A DNA stretch of 64,000 nucleotides from Streptomyces sp. NBC_01283 (lineage in GTDB: Bacteria > Actinomycetota > Actinomycetes > Streptomycetales > Streptomycetaceae): NCBI RefSeq assembly GCF_041435335.1, contig NZ_CP108430.1:1426001-1490000 (forward strand). Direction: 5' to 3'. Shown here one piece after another: positions 36,760 through 44,390 of this stretch. A program made the translations under genes and the position numbers. The first letter of the stretch is position 1. The number at the start of each line of letters is the position of its first letter. The notes beneath the pieces were generated by a model. It saw only the letters and a program-made list of their open reading frames with translations, was not told the origin of the DNA and did not search any database.

Positions 36760-38148
36760 GTGAACGACCGGCTCGCACTCGGTCCGGATGCCGCACGGCA
36801 ACTGGCGACGACGACCAAGACCACTCCGCAGATGCGCGGCATCACCCCGCGCTATCTGCTGCGCGCCCTGCCCTGGGTGGACGTCGAGTCGGGCACCTAC
36901 CGGGTGAACCGCCGCAGGACGTTCGTGCTCGGCGACGACCGCATCACCACGTACGAGGAGAGCGGCACGCAGCGCGTCGTGCCCGGCGACTTACGCGAGA
37001 TCGCCTACCTCCGTGACGCCGACGACGCGGCGCTCGCGGAGCTGGCCGGCGCCTTCACCGAGGTCACCTTCGAGGCCGGGCAGGTCCTCGCCCAGGAGGG
37101 CGACCCCACCGACCGGCTGTGGGTGATCGTGCAGGGCAAGGCCGAGAAGCGGGTGACCGGGCGGTACGGCGAGGACGCGCTGCTCGAAGTCGTCGGCGAC
37201 GGCCAGTTCTTCGACCTCGGCGCGTGGACCCGGTCCGAGGAGATGCCCTACCGCGTCAAGGCGCTCACTCCCGGTACGGCGCTCTGCGCGGACCGCAGCG
37301 CGCTGGCCGCGATAGCCGACCGGGACGAGGCGCTGGGGGGTGCGATCACCGCGTACTGCGATGGCGACGCCATGACGCCCGGCGCCGAGGTGCCGGTGGA
37401 CCTGGCCGCGGGACACGTCGGGGAGCCGGACCTGCCGGGGACGTTCGTCGACTACGAGGACGCGCCCCGCGAGTACCACATGACGCTCGCGCAGACGGTG
37501 CTCCGCGTGCACACCCGGGTCGCCGACCTCTACAACGGGCCCATCGACCAGACCCGCGCGCAGTCCAACCTCACCATCGCGGCGCTGCGGGAACGCCAGG
37601 AGTCCTCGCTCCTGAACCACCCCGAGCACGGCCTGTTCCACAACGTCTCCGCCGGGCAGCGGGTCCAGGCGCGCACCGGCGCTCCCACCCCCGACGACCT
37701 GGACGAGCTCCTGACCCGGGTCTGGAAGCAGCCCGGCTTCTTCCTGGCCCACCCCAGGGCGATCGCCGCCTTCGGCCGCGAATGTACGCGGCGTGGCGTG
37801 CCCCCGGTCACGGACAGCCGTTTCGGCAGCCCGTTGCTGACCTGGCGCGGTGTTCCGCTGCTGCCGTCGGACAAGGTGCGGTTCTCGGGCGGCATGGGCG
37901 CGGGGCTGGGCACCACCGAGATTCTGCTGATGCGGACGGGCGAGGCCGAGCAGGGTGTGGTGGGGCTGCGTCCCGCGGGCGTCCCCGACGAGGTCGAACC
38001 GGGCCTGTCCATGCGCAACATGGGCGTCGACCAGAAGGGCATCACGTCGTACCTGATGACGGCGTACTTCAACACCGCGGTCCTGGTCGAGGACGCCATC
38101 GCCGTCCTGCAGAACGTCGAGGTGTCGAACTACCATGACTATTCCTGA
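36760..38148 (+). CDS. Family 2 encapsulin shell protein with inserted cNMP-binding-like domain
   Basis: A 462-residue HK97-fold nanocompartment shell protein. The N-terminal arm (1-80, ITPRYLLRALPWVDVESGTYRVNRR) and the C-terminal shell domain (about 215-462, with RVADLYNGPIDQTRAQ and MRNMGVDQKGITSYL) are typical of family 2 encapsulins. Between them, about residues 85-205, sits a Crp-like cyclic-nucleotide-binding fold (FEAGQVLAQEGDPTDRLWVI, then GDGQFFDLGAW). The phosphate-binding Glu and Arg of true cNMP sites are not evident, so ligand binding is doubtful. It self-assembles around the cargo encoded next, whose start overlaps this gene by 14 bases. GTG start with AGGAGG at ideal distance. 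Confidence 0.92.
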   Translation: MNDRLALGPDAARQLATTTKTTPQMRGITPRYLLRALPWVDVESGTYRVNRRRTFVLGDDRITTYEESGTQRVVPGDLREIAYLRDADDAALAELAGAFTEVTFEAGQVLAQEGDPTDRLWVIVQGKAEKRVTGRYGEDALLEVVGDGQFFDLGAWTRSEEMPYRVKALTPGTALCADRSALAAIADRDEALGGAITAYCDGDAMTPGAEVPVDLAAGHVGEPDLPGTFVDYEDAPREYHMTLAQTVLRVHTRVADLYNGPIDQTRAQSNLTIAALRERQESSLLNHPEHGLFHNVSAGQRVQARTGAPTPDDLDELLTRVWKQPGFFLAHPRAIAAFGRECTRRGVPPVTDSRFGSPLLTWRGVPLLPSDKVRFSGGMGAGLGTTEILLMRTGEAEQGVVGLRPAGVPDEVEPGLSMRNMGVDQKGITSYLMTAYFNTAVLVEDAIAVLQNVEVSNYHDYS

Positions 38149-39589
38149 CCTCACCGCGCGAGGGCTGGGGGTTCCGGTGCTGCCCGGTGGGACGGGCGTG
38201 CCGGGTACGGGGGCCGTGCCGAGTGCAGGATCTCTGCCGGGTGCGGGAGCTGCGCCGGGTTCGACGGCGGTGCTGCCGTCGAACCCGGCGGAACCCGCCC
38301 CCACGGCCGCGACCCCCGGCGCGGGCGCGCTCCCGCAGCTCCAGCCCCCGGGCTTCACCCCCGAGTCGGCCCGCCAGGACATCCCGATCCTGCACCGCAC
38401 CGTCAACGGCCATCCGCTCGTCTGGCTGGACAACGGCGCCACCACGCAGAAGCCGCGCCAGGTCATCGAGGCGCTCGGTGCCTTCTACGGCGCCGCGAAC
38501 TCCAACATCCACCGGGGCGCGCACACCATGGCGCGCGAGGCGACGGAGCTGTACGAGGCGGGGCGGGCCGCGGTCGCCGAATTCCTGGGGGCCGGGTCGC
38601 CGGACGACATCGTCTTCGTACGCGGCACGACCGAGGCCATCAACCTCGTCGCCCAGAGCTGGGGGCGGGCCAACCTCGGCCCCGGGGACGACATTCTGGT
38701 GGCCACCCTCGAACACCACTCCGACATCGTGCCGTGGCAGTTGATCGCGAAGGAGACTCGCGCGCGGCTCGTCCCGATCCCCCTCACCCCCGAGGGCGCG
38801 ATCGACCAGGACGCCTACGCCGATCTCCTGTCGTCCCGCACCCAGCTCGTCGCGGTCAGCCACGCGTCGAACGTCCTGGGCACCGTCCCGCCGGTGAAGG
38901 AGATGACCGCCCTCGCCCACCGCTACGGCGCGAAGGTCCTGGTGGACGGGGCGCAGGCCGTCGCGCACTTCCCGGTCGACGTCCGGGATCTGGACGCGGA
39001 CTTCTACGCCTTCTCGGGGCACAAGCTCTTCGCCCCGACCGGCATCGGCGTCCTCTACGCCAAGCCGGAGATCCTGGCGGGCATGCGGCCGTGGCAGGGC
39101 GGCGGCAACATGATCGAGTCCGTCGACTTCACGCGGACCACGTTCGCGCCGGTCCCGCACCTCCTGGAAGCCGGCACGGGCCACATCTCGGGCGTGGTCG
39201 GCCTCCTCGCGGCGCTGAACTGGTTCACGTCCTTCGACCGGGACGCCGTCGCCGCGTACGAGACCGCGCTCATGACGTACGCGCAACAGGCCCTGGCCAC
39301 GGTGCCCGGCCTGGAGGTCCTCGGTTCGGCGCCCGAACGGATCGCGGTCCTCACGTTCACCCTCGCGGGCCACGATCCGGCAGGCATCGCGGAGTGGCTC
39401 GACCGCGACGGCATCGCCATCCGTGCGGGCCACCACTGCGCCCAGCCCGCGCTCGCCCACTACGGCCTGGAGTCGGCCGCCCGCGCGTCGCTCGCGCTCT
39501 ACAACACGTCGGAGGAGGTGGATCAGCTGGTGGCGTCCCTGCGACGGCTGCAGGAGGCGCCGGAGGCGGAACAACCTGGGCGGACCTGA
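38135..39589 (+). CDS. Encapsulin cargo: SufS-type cysteine desulfurase
   Basis: A 484-residue PLP enzyme that takes sulfur from cysteine, leaving alanine. Residues 1-75 are a disordered Pro/Gly/Ala-rich extension that in this family directs loading into the encapsulin shell. The enzyme core starts near residue 78 (ESARQDIPIL). Lys297 in FSGHKLFAP binds PLP and Cys435 in RAGHHCAQP is the sulfur carrier. The ATG overlaps the shell gene's end by 14 bases, which couples their translation. A 16-bp perfect hairpin lies within the codons of the disordered extension. Neither serine acetyltransferase nor rhodanese, partners in other operons, is nearby. Confidence 0.95.
   Translation: MTIPDLTARGLGVPVLPGGTGVPGTGAVPSAGSLPGAGAAPGSTAVLPSNPAEPAPTAATPGAGALPQLQPPGFTPESARQDIPILHRTVNGHPLVWLDNGATTQKPRQVIEALGAFYGAANSNIHRGAHTMAREATELYEAGRAAVAEFLGAGSPDDIVFVRGTTEAINLVAQSWGRANLGPGDDILVATLEHHSDIVPWQLIAKETRARLVPIPLTPEGAIDQDAYADLLSSRTQLVAVSHASNVLGTVPPVKEMTALAHRYGAKVLVDGAQAVAHFPVDVRDLDADFYAFSGHKLFAPTGIGVLYAKPEILAGMRPWQGGGNMIESVDFTRTTFAPVPHLLEAGTGHISGVVGLLAALNWFTSFDRDAVAAYETALMTYAQQALATVPGLEVLGSAPERIAVLTFTLAGHDPAGIAEWLDRDGIAIRAGHHCAQPALAHYGLESAARASLALYNTSEEVDQLVASLRRLQEAPEAEQPGRT
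38253..38290 (+). repeat. Strong intragenic hairpin in the cargo leader region
   Basis: A 16-base arm (CGCCGGGTTCGACGGC) at 38253-38268 pairs perfectly with 38275-38290 across a 6-base loop. It lies 118 bases after the cargo start and encodes residues about 40-52 of the disordered extension. Confidence 0.85.
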
Positions 39590-39663
39590 CCGGTCGGTGT
39601 CCGGTTTCCCGTGGGGCATGGTCGGATAGGCGGCGTACATCGACTGAGCTTCGGGAGGCCAGG

Positions 39664-41199
39664 ATGTTCGTCCCGTTCGGGGCCCTTGATTTTCTGGACC
39701 GCGCCACGGCCGTATACGGGGACCGGGTCGGCATCGTCGACGAGCCCGATCAGCCGGCCGAGCCCTGGGAAGGGCTCACCTACCGGCGCGTCGGCGAGCT
39801 GGCGCGGGCCCAGGCCGCCGGTCTCGACGCACTCGGGGTGCCGCACGGCGCACGGGTCGCGGTGGTCTCGCCCAACAGCGCACGGCTGCTGACGTCGTTC
39901 TTCGGCGTCAGCGGCCACGGCCGGGTCCTCGTGCCGGTCAACTTCCGCCTCTCGGCCGACGAGGTGAGCTACATCGTCGCGCAGTCGGGGGCGAGCGTCC
40001 TGCTGGTCGACCCCGAACTGGAGGACCACCTCTCGGGGGTGACCTGCAAGCACCGCTTCACGCTCGGTGCGGACACCGACTCGGAGCTGTACCGGTTCGA
40101 CACCGAGCCCGAGCCCTGGCAGCACGACGAGAACGCCACCGCGACCATCAACTTCACCAGCGGAACGACCGCGCGCCCCAAGGGCGTTCAGATCACGCAC
40201 CGCAACATCTGGGTGAACGCCCTGACGTTCGCGCTGCACGCCGGGGTAACGGACCGGGACGTCTATCTGCACACCCTGCCGATGTTCCACGCGAACGGCT
40301 GGGGCATGCCGTTCGCGATGTCCGGCATGGGCGCGCGCCAGATCGTGCTGCGCAAGGTGGACGGCGCGGAGATCCTGCGCCGGGTGGCCGAGCACGGAGT
40401 CACGGTCATGTGCGCGGCGCCCGCCGTGGTCAACGCGGTGCTCGCCGCCGCGCGGACGTGGGAGGGGGAGATCCCGGGGCGGGACCGGGTGCGCATCATC
40501 GTCGCGGGCGCCCCGCCCCCGACGAAGACGGTGGAACAGGTCGAGTCCGAGCTCGGCTGGGAGTTCATCCAGATCTACGGACTCACCGAGACCTCTCCCC
40601 TGCTCACCATCAACCGCGGCCGCGCCGAATGGGACGGTCTCAGCCCGCAGCAGCGCGCGGAGAAGCTGGTCCAGGCCGGCGCTCCCGCCCTGGGCGTGAC
40701 GCTGCGTACGTCGCAGGACGGCGAGGTGCTCGCCCGCTCGAACGTCATCCTCGAGGGGTACTGGGAGCAGCCCGAGGAGTCGGCCAAGGCTCTGGAGGGC
40801 GGCTGGTTCCACACGGGCGACGGCGGGTCGATCGGCGCGGACGGCCATCTGACGATCAGTGACCGCAAGAAGGATGTCATCATCACCGGCGGCGAGAACG
40901 TGTCCTCGATCGAGGTGGAGGACGTGCTGTTCAGTCATCCCGCGGTCGCCGAGGTCGCGGTCATCGGGGTGCCCGACGAGAAGTGGGGCGAGACCATCAA
41001 GGCCCTGGTCGTCCTCGCCCCCGGAGCGCACGCGTCACAAGAGGAGCTCATCCGGCACTGCAAGGAGCACCTCGCCGGCTTCAAGGCGCCGACCTCGGTG
41101 GAGTTCCGCGGGGAACTGGCCCGCACGGCCACCGGAAAACTCCAGAAATACAAGCTGCGCGGACCCTACTGGGAAGGACGCGAGCGCGGCGTCAACTGA
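39664..41199 (+). CDS. Long/medium-chain acyl-CoA ligase (AMP-forming)
   Basis: A 511-residue ANL-superfamily enzyme that activates a carboxylic acid to an acyl-adenylate and then an acyl-CoA. The AMP-binding P-loop INFTSGTTARPKG, IYGLTETSP, TGDGG, the hinge SDRKKDVIITGGENV and the catalytic Lys in ARTATGKLQKYKLR are all present. The ATG at 39664 has GGGAGG upstream. It starts 75 bases after the desulfurase gene on the same strand and could be part of that transcript. By content it fits the fatty-acid module (DUF35, TetR, ETF) that follows. Confidence 0.95.
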   Translation: MFVPFGALDFLDRATAVYGDRVGIVDEPDQPAEPWEGLTYRRVGELARAQAAGLDALGVPHGARVAVVSPNSARLLTSFFGVSGHGRVLVPVNFRLSADEVSYIVAQSGASVLLVDPELEDHLSGVTCKHRFTLGADTDSELYRFDTEPEPWQHDENATATINFTSGTTARPKGVQITHRNIWVNALTFALHAGVTDRDVYLHTLPMFHANGWGMPFAMSGMGARQIVLRKVDGAEILRRVAEHGVTVMCAAPAVVNAVLAAARTWEGEIPGRDRVRIIVAGAPPPTKTVEQVESELGWEFIQIYGLTETSPLLTINRGRAEWDGLSPQQRAEKLVQAGAPALGVTLRTSQDGEVLARSNVILEGYWEQPEESAKALEGGWFHTGDGGSIGADGHLTISDRKKDVIITGGENVSSIEVEDVLFSHPAVAEVAVIGVPDEKWGETIKALVVLAPGAHASQEELIRHCKEHLAGFKAPTSVEFRGELARTATGKLQKYKLRGPYWEGRERGVN

Positions 41200-41208
41200 G
41201 CCGCCGCA

Positions 41209-41589
41209 CTACCACTCGGCGCTCGCGTGCGTCTCGCAGAGCTCGAACACGGCCTCCCCGGTCTCCGGATCGGACCCGGCCACGGGCCGCACGCGCGCGC
41301 CGACCCACACCAGATGCGGCGAGGCACCGACGACACGGCAGCGGAACACGAACCCCTCGGGAAAGCGGACAAGGGACTCGTTGCGCGCGGTGCCGGTGTA
41401 GCGGTTGACCACGCTCGACTGGACGACGACACCTTCGCCGTCGCTCTGCTCGGACTCCAGATCACTGGAGGCGCACACCGGACACAGCATGCGCCGGAAG
41501 GACGCGGTGCCGCACCACCGGCAGCGCTGGTAGATCATGCCGGTTCGCTCGTGCTCTGTCGGCGCGATGCTCAATTCCTGCTGGGACAC
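41209..41589 (-). CDS. Zn-ribbon OB-fold (DUF35) acyl-CoA-associated protein
   Basis: A 126-residue two-domain protein. The N-terminal rubredoxin-like zinc ribbon has CRWC and CPVC (about residues 23-42) and an OB-fold follows. DUF35 proteins usually act with thiolase-type or acyl-CoA enzymes in CoA-ester metabolism, but no thiolase is adjacent here. It is convergent with the acyl-CoA ligase. A TetR-type operator about 75-110 bases upstream matches the one between the TetR gene and etfB, so it is probably in the same regulon. Confidence 0.9.
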   Translation of the reverse strand: MSQQELSIAPTEHERTGMIYQRCRWCGTASFRRMLCPVCASSDLESEQSDGEGVVVQSSVVNRYTGTARNESLVRFPEGFVFRCRVVGASPHLVWVGARVRPVAGSDPETGEAVFELCETHASAEW

Positions 41590-41662
41590 GACTCGACCCC
41601 CTGCGTTCGACCTGCACTCGGCTCGGATGCGCCGCGCTCACCGTCGACGCATCCGCACCATA

Positions 41663-41700
41663 TGGCACTGAGTGCCAGCACGTAAAGGTACTGAGTGCTA
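41663..41700. promoter_or_regulatory. TetR-type operator upstream of the DUF35 gene
   Basis: TGGCACTGAGTGCCA (41663-41677) is a 15-base palindrome. It is followed by GTAAAGGTACTGAGTGCTA (41682-41700). On the minus strand the second part reads TAGCACTCAGTACCTTTAC, which matches TGGCACTACGTACCTTTAC at 42495-42513. Confidence 0.7.
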
Positions 41701-41753
41701 CTAGCTCGTTCCCGCCGCTGGTCGGGTGCTCCGGCCCCGGCTCCGGTCTGGGG

Positions 41754-42464
41754 TCAGTCCTGGCCGAGGGCGGACTCGACGCGCTGCACCACGCGCCACA
41801 TGGGGGCGCGCTTCGAGACCACCATGACGACGACCTCGTCAGCCGCCTCGGGGGGTGCCACTTCACTGCCGGTGGCGCCACTCCCCCACCCGTCCCGGAC
41901 CAGCCCGAGCGCGTGGTCCACCGCCGCCTCGGCGTCACCGTCGCCGCCCGAACGCAGCCACGAGCGCAGGGCGTTGTTGTGCGCGGCGACCACGGAGGCG
42001 GCGATCACCTCGGCGCGCAGGGAGCCGTCCTCGGCGTCGGCGTAACGGCCGCGGAGGTAGCCGGCCATGGTGCGTTCGTAGCGGCGCACGACCGAGAGTT
42101 CGTACGTACGCAGGCCCGGGACCTCCTGCGTGAGGCGGTAGCGCTGCACGGAGAACTCGGGGTTCGTGGCGTACATGCGCAGCACGATCCGGGCCGCGTC
42201 GCACACGGCGCCCACGGGATCGTCGCCGTCGGCCGCGTCGAGGAACGCCGTCATGTCGGCCAGGCAGCTCTCGTGGTCGGGGAAGACCGCGTCCTCTTTG
42301 GACGGGAAGTACCGGAAGAAGGAGCGCCGCCCGACCCCGGCCCGCGCCACGATGTCGTCCACCGTGGTCTGCTCGAAGCCCCGCTCCATGAACAACTGGA
42401 ACGCCGCCTTGGCGAGCACCTCCCGCATGGGGGCCTTCTTCGCTGGTCCGCGTGCCTCACTCAT
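41754..42464 (-). CDS. TetR/AcrR family regulator
   Basis: A 236-residue repressor. The N-terminal helix-turn-helix is FEQTTVDDIVARAGVGRRSFFRYFPSKEDAV, typical of TetR proteins; the C-terminal helical domain binds an unknown ligand, by context an acyl-CoA. ATG at 42464 lacks a ribosome binding site. It lies six bases after a TACGTT -10-like element, so the message may be leaderless. Divergent from etfB. Operators at 42495-42531 and 41663-41700 suggest control of itself, etfBA and the DUF35 gene. Confidence 0.93.
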   Translation of the reverse strand: MSEARGPAKKAPMREVLAKAAFQLFMERGFEQTTVDDIVARAGVGRRSFFRYFPSKEDAVFPDHESCLADMTAFLDAADGDDPVGAVCDAARIVLRMYATNPEFSVQRYRLTQEVPGLRTYELSVVRRYERTMAGYLRGRYADAEDGSLRAEVIAASVVAAHNNALRSWLRSGGDGDAEAAVDHALGLVRDGWGSGATGSEVAPPEAADEVVVMVVSKRAPMWRVVQRVESALGQD

Positions 42465-42494
42465 GCGGGGAACGTAGCATCGGAAACGCCTGTC

Positions 42495-42531
42495 TGGCAC
42501 TACGTACCTTTACAGGGGGTACTGAGTGCCA
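42495..42531. promoter_or_regulatory. TetR-type operator between tetR and etfB
   Basis: TGGCACT..GTACC (42495-42508) and GGTAC..AGTGCCA (42518-42531) are inverted arms around a 9-base centre. The left arm with its CTTTAC extension is repeated at the DUF35 promoter. It lies 31 bases from the tetR start and 42 from the etfB start. Confidence 0.75.
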
Positions 42532-42572
42532 TACCGTCGTCGTAACGAACCAGATCAGGTAGGAGAGCCGGC

Positions 42573-43358
42573 GTGAGCTTGAGGATCGTTGTCACCGTGA
42601 AGTACGTGCCGGACGCCACCGGCGACCGGCACTTCGCCGATGACCTGACCGTCGACCGGGATGACGTCGATGGCCTGCTGTCGGAGCTGGACGAGTACGC
42701 GGTCGAGCAGGCCCTGCAGATCGCCGACGAGGCGGACGACGCGGAGATCACCGTGCTGACCGTCGGTCCCGAGGACGCCAAGGACGCCCTGCGCAAGGCG
42801 CTGTCCATGGGCGCGGACAAGGCCATCCACGTCGAGGACGACGACCTGCACGGCACGGACATCATCGGTACGTCGCTGGTGCTGGCGAAGGCGATCGAGA
42901 AGGCAGGCTACGACCTGGTGATCTCGGGCATGGCGTCCACGGACGGCACGGCGGGTGTGGTGCCGGCGCTGCTGGCCGAGCGTCTGGGCGTGCCGCAGGT
43001 CACGCTGCTCTCCGAGGTGTCGGTGGCGGACGGCAAGATCACGGGCCGCCGGGACGGCGACGCCGCATCCGAGCAGCTGGAGGCCGCGCTGCCCGCCGTC
43101 GTGTCGGTCACCGACCAGTCGGGCGAGGCGCGCTACCCGTCCTTCAAGGGCATCATGGCCGCCAAGAAGAAGCCGGTTCAGGCCTGGGATCTGTCGGATC
43201 TGGACCTGGAGGCCGAGGACGTGGGCCTGGAGGGTGCCTGGACGAAGGTCGACTCGGCCACCGAGCGTCCCGCGCGCACCGCGGGCACGATCGTCAAGGA
43301 CGAGGGCGAGGGCGGCAAGCAGCTCGCCGAGTTCCTCGCGGGCCAGAAGTTCATCTAG
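42573..43358 (+). CDS. etfB: Electron transfer flavoprotein subunit beta
   Basis: A 261-residue beta subunit of ETF, which accepts electrons from acyl-CoA dehydrogenases. It has the AMP-binding adenine loop region GMASTDGTAGVVPALLAERLG and the conserved KYVPDATGD start. The GTG at 42573 has AGGAG upstream. etfA follows 46 bases downstream as its partner. Next to a TetR operator, so likely induced by a fatty-acid-derived ligand. Confidence 0.96.
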   Translation: MSLRIVVTVKYVPDATGDRHFADDLTVDRDDVDGLLSELDEYAVEQALQIADEADDAEITVLTVGPEDAKDALRKALSMGADKAIHVEDDDLHGTDIIGTSLVLAKAIEKAGYDLVISGMASTDGTAGVVPALLAERLGVPQVTLLSEVSVADGKITGRRDGDAASEQLEAALPAVVSVTDQSGEARYPSFKGIMAAKKKPVQAWDLSDLDLEAEDVGLEGAWTKVDSATERPARTAGTIVKDEGEGGKQLAEFLAGQKFI

Positions 43359-43404
43359 TCCCCCTCCCCCGATTCGCTGACACCTCAAGGAAACTGGAAG
43401 AGTC

Positions 43405-44367
43405 ATGGCTGAAGTTCTCGTCTATGTCGACCACGTGGACGGTGCCGTCCGCAAGCCCACTCTTGAGCTGCTGACGCTGGCCCGCCGGATCGGTGAGCCC
43501 GTCGCGCTGGCGCTGGGCAACGGCGCCGCGGAGACCGCCGGTGTCCTGGCCGAGCACGGCGCGGTGAAGGTACTGACCGCCGATGCCGCCGAGTTCGCCG
43601 ACTACCTCGTCGTGCCGAAGGTGGACGCGCTGCAGGCCGCCTACGAGGCCGTGTCCCCGGCCGCCGTGCTGGTGCCGTCGTCCGCCGAGGGCAAGGAGAT
43701 CGCGGCGCGCCTCGCGGTCCGTATCGAGGCCGGTCTGATCACCGACGCGGTCGACCTGGAGGCCTCCGCGGAGGGACCGGTCGCCACGCAGTCGGCGTTC
43801 GCCGCCTCCTACAGCACCAAGTCCCGCGTCTCCAAGGGCACTCCGGTGATCACGGTCAAGCCCAACAGCGCGGCCGTGGAGGCCGCCCCGGCCGCCGGCG
43901 TTGTCGAGGCGCTGGCCGTGTCCTTCTCGGCGCAGGCCACCGGCACCAAGGTGACCGGGCGTACGCCGCGTGAGTCGACCGGGCGTCCGGAGCTGACCGA
44001 GGCCGCGATCGTGGTCTCCGGCGGCCGTGGTGTGAACGGCGCGGAGAACTTCCACCTCATCGAGTCGCTGGCCGACTCGCTCGGTGCGGCCGTCGGCGCC
44101 TCGCGTGCCGCGGTGGACGCGGGCTGGTACCCGCACTCCAACCAGGTCGGCCAGACCGGCAAGAGCGTCTCGCCGCAGCTGTACATCGCCTCGGGCATCT
44201 CCGGTGCGATCCAGCACCGGGCGGGCATGCAGACCTCCAAGACGATCGTGGCGATCAACAAGGACGCCGAAGCCCCGATCTTCGACCTGGTCGACTACGG
44301 CGTGGTCGGCGACCTCTTCGACGTCGTCCCCGCCCTGACCGAAGAGGTCAACACCCGCAAGGGCTGA
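43405..44367 (+). CDS. etfA: Electron transfer flavoprotein subunit alpha
   Basis: A 320-residue alpha subunit carrying FAD. The C-terminal FAD domain shows [60 protein letters not shown] and [20 protein letters not shown], all standard for the family. It is the second gene of the etfBA operon, passing electrons on toward an ETF-quinone oxidoreductase encoded elsewhere. It converges on the SARP gene with only 23 bases between. Confidence 0.97.
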   Translation: MAEVLVYVDHVDGAVRKPTLELLTLARRIGEPVALALGNGAAETAGVLAEHGAVKVLTADAAEFADYLVVPKVDALQAAYEAVSPAAVLVPSSAEGKEIAARLAVRIEAGLITDAVDLEASAEGPVATQSAFAASYSTKSRVSKGTPVITVKPNSAAVEAAPAAGVVEALAVSFSAQATGTKVTGRTPRESTGRPELTEAAIVVSGGRGVNGAENFHLIESLADSLGAAVGASRAAVDAGWYPHSNQVGQTGKSVSPQLYIASGISGAIQHRAGMQTSKTIVAINKDAEAPIFDLVDYGVVGDLFDVVPALTEEVNTRKG

Positions 44368-44390
44368 CCACTTGCAGCAACACACCAGCA

